A stretch of 28,777 bases of DNA from an uncultured Caldilineales bacterium (GTDB taxonomy: Bacteria > Chloroflexota > Anaerolineae > JAAEKA01). A model generated the notes under the pieces. The model did not search any database, had not been told where the DNA came from, and saw only the letters and a list, made by a program, of their open reading frames with translations. Made by a program: the position numbers and the translations under genes. Positions 22,947 to 28,777 of this stretch are shown here, in pieces; within the stretch, counting starts at the first letter, position 1, and each line of letters begins with the position of its first letter. Where the stretch lies: assembly GCA_937907455.1 (NCBI GenBank), contig CALESQ010000108.1:1-28777 (forward strand), written 5' to 3'.

Positions 22947-25900
22947 ATGAACTTTAAATCCAATCTGTTAGTCAACGGTGTTGTGATCGTTACCACCTTT
23001 TTGATTTTAATGGCGGGAGGGATGGCTGTATCAGCAAAGACAAGCCCGGCAGGGCTGGCAACGGAACGCAGCCAGCCCGTTGCGCCCGCAGACGGTGATG
23101 CGGTGCAAGGCAACTGGCCATCTCCTGGTATCTATGTTTTTCTGGATTGGCGTAACACCAGTCCGGCACAATATCCCTATGTGGTGGGTGGTCAGCAAAA
23201 CTTCCAGTGGAACAGCATCGAAACCACGCAACAGGGCGTGTATAACTGGCAACCGGTGGATAGCTGGATTACAGCCGAGGCCAGCTTGGGCAAGCCGGTG
23301 GGCTTGCGTTTCAACAGCTACGATGGTATCTGCTGCGGCGGCGCGTGGATGCCGGAATGGTATATGCTGCGCTATCCTTCGGGCAATGGCTTTGTAACCT
23401 GCCAGTATCAAGGACACACCTATCAAATTCCCAAATACTGGTCATCGAGCTATCTGCAAGCGTGGTCCAGCTTTATTCATGCCGCGGCCGCGCGCTATGA
23501 CAATGATCCGCGCGTGGCCTGGGTGGAAATCAGTGCGGGGATGTTTGGCGAAACTATCCCTGTGGACAACGAGCTGGATTCGTGTTTTGCTAGCAATGGC
23601 CTGACATCGGCGGTGTGGGTGCAGACGGTAAACGCCATCACCGACATCTATCGCTCTGCCTGGCAGAACAAACCGCTGATGCTGCAATATGCCACCTACT
23701 TTCTTGATCGCTGGGAGCGCCGCGAGTTCACCGATTATGCCGGCAATCATGGCGTGGGCCTGAAACACAACCATCTGCTGCTGGACCACGATGATCAGGT
23801 GATTAACGATCCAACACGCCTTGACTATCGTTCGGGCCAGTTTGACCCCATGTTTTCTTTCCCCAACACAGCAGGCCCGTTGGCATGGGAAGTGTATCGT
23901 CAGGGGTTGGAAACCGAGTCGGATGTCTATTGGGCGGTTCTGAACGCTTTGGACAAGCATCCAGCCTATTTTGTTGCCAAATGGGATTTGCTTACTTCGG
24001 CCACGCCCTTTGAAAAGCAGATATGGCATTTTTCCAACCGTTACTTGGGGCGCACCATAGACGACACCCCTTCGGTGTGGACGATAATGCGCGAGCCGCT
24101 GGCTACCTGGTTTCCGCAGCGCGGCAACTATAACTTTTGGCTGTATCAGGATACCGCGGTCAGCGGCGGCGCTACCGTGCCGCTGTGGAATGTCACCACC
24201 GACATGCGCGGGCGCTATGCCCGGCGCACCGACAATGCCAGCAACAACCCTTACATGTACTTCGATGTAGACGATGATTACATGCTGGGCGGTAGCAACG
24301 TGGTTAGCATCACTGTGACTTATCTCGATCAGGGCATAGGCACGTGGACGCTGGAATACGACTCGGTGGAGTCGCCCTATACCCTGGGTATGAGCGTGCA
24401 GAAGTACAACACCGGCGAGTGGCGCACGGCCACCCAGGTATTAAGCGGAGCCTACTTTGCCAACCGCCAAAACGGCGGCAACGATCTGCGCCTGACCAGT
24501 GGCGGCGACGACAACGACACCTTTCACAAGGTTGAAGTGGTGCGCCTGACCACCTTTGAGGAGGTCGGCGTGGTGTTGCAGCCTAATGCCAGCTACAACG
24601 GCGTCACCGATACCTATCTCAGCAGTTGGAGTCCTGATGCTAACTACGGCGAGCTGCCTAAATTTGCTGTGCGTCCTAACGATGAATGGGCCGGAATGAT
24701 TAAATTCGATCTCAGCGGTGTTGTGCCGTCTGAGGCAGTGATCACGGAAGGCTACCTGGATCTTTACGTGGTGTCACGTTCCAACGACAGCAACTACGAA
24801 GACGCCGGGGTTTATGCCGCTCGTCGTGCCTGGAACGAGGCGCAAGCGACCTGGAATCGGGCGACAAGCGCCACCTATTGGTCGGTGGCCGGAGCTAATG
24901 GCATTCCAACTGATCGCACCAATACCCTGCTTGACCAGCAGCGGCTGGATGCGGTGAACGTGTGGGAGCGTTTCAATGTCACCGATGCCCTGGCTCAATG
25001 GGTGTCGGGCAGCCAGGCCAATCACGGCCTGGTGATCAAAGGCGGAGCGGGCAGCGGCGGGGTCAACTATGATTTCGCCTCCAGCGAAAACAACGATCTT
25101 ACCATTCGGCCGCGGCTGGTGTTCACCTACGCGGTAGCGATCACACCGCCTACTCCCACGCCTACCAATACGCCCACCGTGACCCCTACCCGCACCAAAA
25201 CGCCTACGCCTACGGTCACCCCCACGGCAACCCGCACGCCTACGGTCACTCCCACGGCATCCCCAGGGTCAACCGCCACGTCAACCCCTACGGCCACCCC
25301 GCGGCCAGTGTCGCCCAGCCAGGTGATCACTGCCACGTATATGAGCGTGCCGCCTACGCTGGATGGTCAACTTGACGACTGGACATTGAATGCCGGTGTG
25401 CTGCTGGATGCCACCAGCGCCACCACAGTGCGCCCAACGGGCAGCCCACCGCCCAGTGCGGCAGATGCCTCGATGCAGGTGTGGGCCGCCTGGGACGAAA
25501 GCTATCTCTATGTGGCGGCGCGCGTGTGGGATGATGTCATTGTCGAGGACAGCAGCGACGTATGGCAGGACGACGAAATTGAAATAGCCATTGACGGTGC
25601 CGGCGACGGGGTGTTCACCGGCGCAGACGATCACCAGATTACTGTGAATCCCGATGGTCGGGTGACTGACTTTGGGGCGACCTACCTTGCTACCATCATT
25701 CCGGCGGTGCTGCAGGTGAGCGATGGCTACATCATCGAGATCGCTTTGCCGCTGAGCTTGCTTCAGCCTCCTCAGTGGCAAATGGGCTATTCGGCAGGCT
25801 TTAACCTGGGCATGCACGACGACGACGACGGTGGCAATTGGGATCATTACCTGATTTGGCAGGGCAGCGCCACCAACACCCAGGCGCAAAACTTTGGGCG

Positions 25901-26132
25901 GCTTGATCTCACCGGTGGCTGCCATATCGCTGATGTGGAGCCGAACACCAGCCACAGCAATCAGGCAGCCTGTGATAACGATGTGGATATCGCCGATGTG
26001 CAGCGCATCGCCGGTTGCTGGCTACAGCCTATCGGCGCGACCTGCCCGGCCGCGTTGGACTTGGACGGCAACGGCGCGATCAATGTGGCCGACACGGTAA
26101 TTGCGGTGTCGCATTGGGGCTGGCGTCGCTAG
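22947..26132 (+). CDS. Large secreted glycosidase-like protein with DNRLRE/CBM96-like, CBM9-like and dockerin-like modules
   Basis: The protein has 1061 residues. A signal peptide covers about 1-30. Residues about 50-420 resemble a TIM-barrel glycoside hydrolase, with WNSIETTQQGVYNW and DPRVAWVEISAGMFGE (a possible catalytic Glu). A beta-sandwich of about 110 residues comes next. A DNRLRE/CBM96-like module (about 550-730) reads TDTYLSSWSPDANYG ... MIKFDLSG ... NVTDALAQWVSG ... RPRLVFTY. A Thr-Pro linker spans about 733-790. A CBM9/DOMON-like module (about 798-990) has LDGQLDDW and DDEIEIAIDG. The tail has a dockerin-like repeat, DLDGNGAINVAD (1038-1049), and a degenerate partner, DNDVDIADVQRI. 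Inferred role: extracellular attack on or binding to a plant or microbial polysaccharide; substrate unknown. Confidence 0.8.
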   Translation: MNFKSNLLVNGVVIVTTFLILMAGGMAVSAKTSPAGLATERSQPVAPADGDAVQGNWPSPGIYVFLDWRNTSPAQYPYVVGGQQNFQWNSIETTQQGVYNWQPVDSWITAEASLGKPVGLRFNSYDGICCGGAWMPEWYMLRYPSGNGFVTCQYQGHTYQIPKYWSSSYLQAWSSFIHAAAARYDNDPRVAWVEISAGMFGETIPVDNELDSCFASNGLTSAVWVQTVNAITDIYRSAWQNKPLMLQYATYFLDRWERREFTDYAGNHGVGLKHNHLLLDHDDQVINDPTRLDYRSGQFDPMFSFPNTAGPLAWEVYRQGLETESDVYWAVLNALDKHPAYFVAKWDLLTSATPFEKQIWHFSNRYLGRTIDDTPSVWTIMREPLATWFPQRGNYNFWLYQDTAVSGGATVPLWNVTTDMRGRYARRTDNASNNPYMYFDVDDDYMLGGSNVVSITVTYLDQGIGTWTLEYDSVESPYTLGMSVQKYNTGEWRTATQVLSGAYFANRQNGGNDLRLTSGGDDNDTFHKVEVVRLTTFEEVGVVLQPNASYNGVTDTYLSSWSPDANYGELPKFAVRPNDEWAGMIKFDLSGVVPSEAVITEGYLDLYVVSRSNDSNYEDAGVYAARRAWNEAQATWNRATSATYWSVAGANGIPTDRTNTLLDQQRLDAVNVWERFNVTDALAQWVSGSQANHGLVIKGGAGSGGVNYDFASSENNDLTIRPRLVFTYAVAITPPTPTPTNTPTVTPTRTKTPTPTVTPTATRTPTVTPTASPGSTATSTPTATPRPVSPSQVITATYMSVPPTLDGQLDDWTLNAGVLLDATSATTVRPTGSPPPSAADASMQVWAAWDESYLYVAARVWDDVIVEDSSDVWQDDEIEIAIDGAGDGVFTGADDHQITVNPDGRVTDFGATYLATIIPAVLQVSDGYIIEIALPLSLLQPPQWQMGYSAGFNLGMHDDDDGGNWDHYLIWQGSATNTQAQNFGRLDLTGGCHIADVEPNTSHSNQAACDNDVDIADVQRIAGCWLQPIGATCPAALDLDGNGAINVADTVIAVSHWGWRR

Positions 26133-26150
26133 CCCCCTCCCCCAAAATCG

Positions 26151-26208
26151 AGGCTTCAGACCGGTTTTGCCCAGCAAAAAACAGCAGCCCCCGGCTGAAG
26201 CCTTGCTT
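26151..26208. terminator. Possible terminator between convergent genes
   Basis: AGGCTTCAG (26151-26159) pairs with CTGAAGCCT (26195-26203), extended by CCGG pairs after a one-base bulge. The loop is about 26 bases, and TGCTTTT follows. It fills the 76-base gap before the stop of the Nif3-like gene. The large loop lowers confidence. Confidence 0.4.
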
Positions 26209-26961
26209 TTACATACCGGTGGGAAGATCAATAAAGACCGTTTCCAGCCCAAATTTGCCGTTGAGGTGGCGCCCCAGCGCCTTCAAGCCGACGGTTTCGG
26301 TGGCATAATGCCCGCCATACACTACGTTGAGATTGTTTTCAGCGGCTGCGTAGAAGTGTGAATGCGAAGTTTCGCCAGTGACCAGCGTATCCGCGCCCAA
26401 CGCCGCGGCTTCAGCCGCATAACCGGCGCCACCGCCAGAGACAATAGCCACGCGACGTACCGTGTTTGGCCCGTGTGCCAACACGCGTGGCTCGGCATTC
26501 AACCGCGCCTTGAGGATCAGGGCTAACCCGTCCACTGTCATGCCTTCGGGGGCCACAGCCACAACGCCGATGTCTGATCCCTTGGCGTTGGCGAACCAGC
26601 GCTCTACACTCAGCTCCAACAGGCGGGCTAACTCGGCGTTGTTGCCCACTTCGGGGTGCCCGTCCAGTGCCAGGTGCGCCGCGTAGAGGTTGAGATCGGC
26701 TTGCAGCAGGCGGCTCACACGGCGACCAAACGGCCCGCGAATAGCCTGTTCGCGGCCCCAAAACAGGCCGTGATGCACCAGTTGCATCTGTGCGCCCACC
26801 TTGATTGCCGCTTCGATACAGGGCATACCGGCATCCACCGTGAAGGCGATGCGCGTCACCTCGCTGTTGCCCTCTACCTGCAAGCCTTGCAGGCCATAAT
26901 CGGCAATCGTATCAATGTGTAAATAGCGGTCAAGATAGCTGACAAGCTCAGTGCGTCGCAT
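26209..26961 (-). CDS. Nif3-like dinuclear metal-centre protein (YbgI family)
   Basis: The protein has 250 residues from ATG 26961, with AGGAG about 7 nt upstream; a longer in-frame start at 27075 lies inside the transporter gene and is rejected. The metal-binding signatures are present: VHHGLFWG, AAHLALDGHPEVGNNAELA and, near the end, GHYATETVG. These His and Glu residues bind two metal ions in Nif3/YbgI structures. The family is widespread and soluble; a GTP cyclohydrolase-like role has been proposed for some members, but the physiological function is unsettled. The length matches the single-domain form. It overlaps the transporter gene by 14 bases. Confidence 0.9.
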   Translation of the reverse strand: MRRTELVSYLDRYLHIDTIADYGLQGLQVEGNSEVTRIAFTVDAGMPCIEAAIKVGAQMQLVHHGLFWGREQAIRGPFGRRVSRLLQADLNLYAAHLALDGHPEVGNNAELARLLELSVERWFANAKGSDIGVVAVAPEGMTVDGLALILKARLNAEPRVLAHGPNTVRRVAIVSGGGAGYAAEAAALGADTLVTGETSHSHFYAAAENNLNVVYGGHYATETVGLKALGRHLNGKFGLETVFIDLPTGM

Positions 26962-28405
26962 GGGGTAACTCCTCGCCGGGGATGGCTTCAGCAGGTGCTT
27001 CGGCCTTGTCTTCAGGGGGGGGCATTTCAGTTGCCGCGGGTAGCAAAATCGGCAAATAGCCGGGCAGCGGGCCAAACGCTTGGTCCGGTCCTCGCTCCAG
27101 GCGCACGGTCCACAACAGCACCAGTAACACCGCCACGCCGATGCCTACCAGCATGGGCGGAATGCCGATCCAGTCGGCCATGCCGCCGATAGCCAGCATC
27201 GGAGGAATGCCCACCAGGTTGTTCAGCATAAACTGCACTGAAAACACCCGTCCGCGCAGCGCCTCTGGCGTCTGTTGCTGCAAACGGGTTTGCGAAACGA
27301 TGTTCACGCCTGACATGGATAGGCCCAGCAACAGGCTGAGCAGCGCGGTAGTAATGATCAGGGCGGCGCTGGCCGCGGGCAGGCGGATCACCGTGGCATT
27401 GAAGACCAGCGGCTGGTTGGTGGCCTCGAAACGCCAGGCGATTACACCAAACAGCATGTAGCTCAGGCTCATGGCTGCCAGGCCCATCTGTACCCAGGTG
27501 CGCTTGCGGATGCGTTCGCCCCAGCGTCCCAGCATCACCGCAGCCAGCAACATGCCGGCGCCGGCAGGAGCAAAGACCACAATAGCATCTTCCGGTGCGA
27601 GATGAAAGACGCGCGACGAAATGCCGGGAGCCAGCATCGCCAGCACCATCACCAGGCTGGCGATCAGGGTGAGATGGATAATGCTCACCAGCACCGGACG
27701 ATGGTTCAGCACGAAACCTGCGCCGGCTAGCACATCACGTCGCACGCGTTGCCAACCCTGTTCGGCGTGTATCCCCTCGCGCGCCGGGGCATCCAGCGGC
27801 AGGCGATATACCAGCCAGGCAGCTGCACTATAGGCAATGGCCCCTAACACAAAGGCTGTAGGAATACCGAACAATTTGACAGCCAGCGGACCAAAGATGA
27901 TCAAGCCAATGACCTGGGACAGGGCCAGGGTAAGGTTGAAGAGTGAATTGGCGGCCAGCAAGTGACTACGCTCCACCAACATGGGAATGGTGGCCGCTTC
28001 AGCCGGATTAAAAAACTGCGCCACCGTGGACATCAGAAAGGCTACCAGATAGATCGCCAGCAGCACCCACCCCTCGTTGCTGTCGTTCATCACCTCCAGC
28101 AGCAGCAAATAGCCAAGCACCAGCAGCACGCGCAGGGCATTTGAGGCTACCAGCACATGGCGTTTGGGCCAACGGTCAATAATCACCCCGCTGAGTGGCG
28201 CAAAAATCACTCCGGGCAGCGTAAAGGCCAGAATCATCAACCCCTGCTGCACGCTGGAGCCGGTCAGGCGTTCGATCAACACAATCAACACAAAGTTGAT
28301 CGTGTTCTGTGCCGTTTGCGAAAGCCATTGGGCGCTCCACAAACTGCGAAAGGAGCGATTTTCTAAAACCGGCCAGAACCCGCGGGGAGGATTAGCAAAA
28401 GACAT
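26948..28405 (-). CDS. MFS transporter (enterobactin-exporter-like subfamily)
   Basis: The protein has 485 residues and about 12 hydrophobic helices. The N-terminus FWPVLENRSFRSLWSAQWLS and the loop SGVIIDRWPKRHVLVASN (the family A-like motif G-x-x-x-D-R-x-x-R/K) are typical of the MFS_3/EntS-type exporters. A second half-transporter signature, LRGRVFSVQFM, is at about 380-390. The C-terminal 45 residues are acidic and Pro/Ala-rich and probably cytoplasmic. Substrates of this subfamily range from siderophores to macrolides; none can be assigned. It is the middle gene of a three-gene operon, 20 bases after the DUF951 gene, and overlaps the Nif3-like gene. Confidence 0.85.
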   Translation of the reverse strand: MSFANPPRGFWPVLENRSFRSLWSAQWLSQTAQNTINFVLIVLIERLTGSSVQQGLMILAFTLPGVIFAPLSGVIIDRWPKRHVLVASNALRVLLVLGYLLLLEVMNDSNEGWVLLAIYLVAFLMSTVAQFFNPAEAATIPMLVERSHLLAANSLFNLTLALSQVIGLIIFGPLAVKLFGIPTAFVLGAIAYSAAAWLVYRLPLDAPAREGIHAEQGWQRVRRDVLAGAGFVLNHRPVLVSIIHLTLIASLVMVLAMLAPGISSRVFHLAPEDAIVVFAPAGAGMLLAAVMLGRWGERIRKRTWVQMGLAAMSLSYMLFGVIAWRFEATNQPLVFNATVIRLPAASAALIITTALLSLLLGLSMSGVNIVSQTRLQQQTPEALRGRVFSVQFMLNNLVGIPPMLAIGGMADWIGIPPMLVGIGVAVLLVLLWTVRLERGPDQAFGPLPGYLPILLPAATEMPPPEDKAEAPAEAIPGEELPHATH

Positions 28406-28425
28406 GGCTTGGGGGCTAGCTGTGT

Positions 28426-28635
28426 TCAGGTTGAGAGATCAGCGGTCGGCCCGCGGCTGATAAAGGTTTTCAGCCGTTTCTCGAAATCGCGGCGGGTCAG
28501 CAACACGCGGCGCTGACAGGTGGTGCATTGCAGGCCAATATCGGCTCCCACACGCACTACACGCCAGTCATAACTGCCGCAGGGATGCGGCTTGCGCAGT
28601 CGTGCAATGTCATCCAAACGAATTTCCAGCACCAT
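28426..28635 (-). CDS. DUF951 family small protein
   Basis: The protein has 69 residues from ATG 28635, the usual size of DUF951. The hallmark KPHPCGSYDW (residues 14-23) and a C-T-T-C-Q pair (about 37-41) followed by basic residues and EKRLK are present; the cysteines may bind a metal. A longer frame opens upstream at 28764, and an ATG lies at 28644, but both precede or overlap the promoter, so the ATG at 28635 is preferred. The family occurs in Firmicutes and Chloroflexota, and its function is unknown. A promoter eight bases upstream predicts a leaderless message. It heads the operon with the MFS transporter and the Nif3-like protein. Confidence 0.85.
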   Translation of the reverse strand: MVLEIRLDDIARLRKPHPCGSYDWRVVRVGADIGLQCTTCQRRVLLTRRDFEKRLKTFISRGPTADLST

Positions 28636-28642
28636 GCGATCC

Positions 28643-28671
28643 ATTGTAGCACACAGCCCAAGGTCTGGCAA
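28643..28671 (-). promoter_or_regulatory. Promoter of the DUF951-MFS-Nif3 operon
   Basis: On the minus strand TTGCCA (28671-28666), a 17-nt spacer and TACAAT (28648-28643) with TG-C just before it form an extended -10 promoter. The -10 ends 7 bases before the ATG at 28635, so the first transcribed base is probably the A of that codon. No ribosome binding site is present. Confidence 0.6.
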
Positions 28672-28777
28672 TCGGGTTGAGGTGGCTGCCAGGTTGGCAT
28701 TTTGCTGTATCTGTGTTAAAGTACTTAAGTTTAGAGTACTCAGTTCTGGACTGAGGTAAGGCAAACTAAGCGAGACG

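Overview
The window looks like a chromosomal segment from a member of the Chloroflexota (Anaerolineae/Caldilineae-like). This is inferred from several traits together: secreted proteins with long Thr/Pro 'TPT' linkers, a DUF2723 + DUF4012 pair, gingipain-type (C25) proteases that lack a type IX secretion tail, and DUF951. The DNA is moderately GC-rich. I see no rRNA, tRNA, CRISPR, phage or insertion sequence.

Layout. (1) Bases 1-5764 hold a tandem array of three paralogous secreted glycosidase-like proteins: a 5'-truncated copy, then two full copies with a TIM-barrel-like catalytic part and CARDB-type beta-sandwich modules. Hairpin terminators follow the first two. (2) Bases 5768-12256 form a close-packed plus-strand run: a secreted Thr/Pro-rich protein ending in LPNTGQ, a DUF2723 membrane protein, a DUF4012 protein, a small Fn3-like anchored protein, and a B12-binding radical SAM enzyme. 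The mix suggests cell-envelope or surface-glycan work, but substrates cannot be read from sequence. (3) Bases 12291-12490 are an intergenic 80-bp tandem repeat with five GGTCTCCAGACC hairpins. (4) Bases 12547-14327, minus strand, form a compact three-gene operon behind a full-consensus promoter: a PqqD-like protein, an unlisted 43-residue peptide with a lasso-type leader motif, and an HprK-like kinase. This is the most interesting part of the window. (5) Bases 14515-20934 carry two gingipain-like C25 peptidases, one secreted and one lipoprotein, on either side of a Thr/Pro-rich Fn3-like surface protein. (6) Bases 20980-22802, minus strand, encode a two-gene ABC-2 exporter. (7) Bases 22947-26132 encode a large modular secreted glycosidase-like protein with a DNRLRE/CBM96-like module, a CBM9-like module and a dockerin-like tail. 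(8) Bases 26209-28635, minus strand, hold a DUF951 - MFS transporter - Nif3-like operon, probably leaderless.

Taken together, much of the window serves the cell surface: secreted glycan-active proteins, surface proteases, envelope assembly and export. The putative peptide-modification operon is inserted between these blocks. All family calls come from reading motifs by eye; no database search was run.
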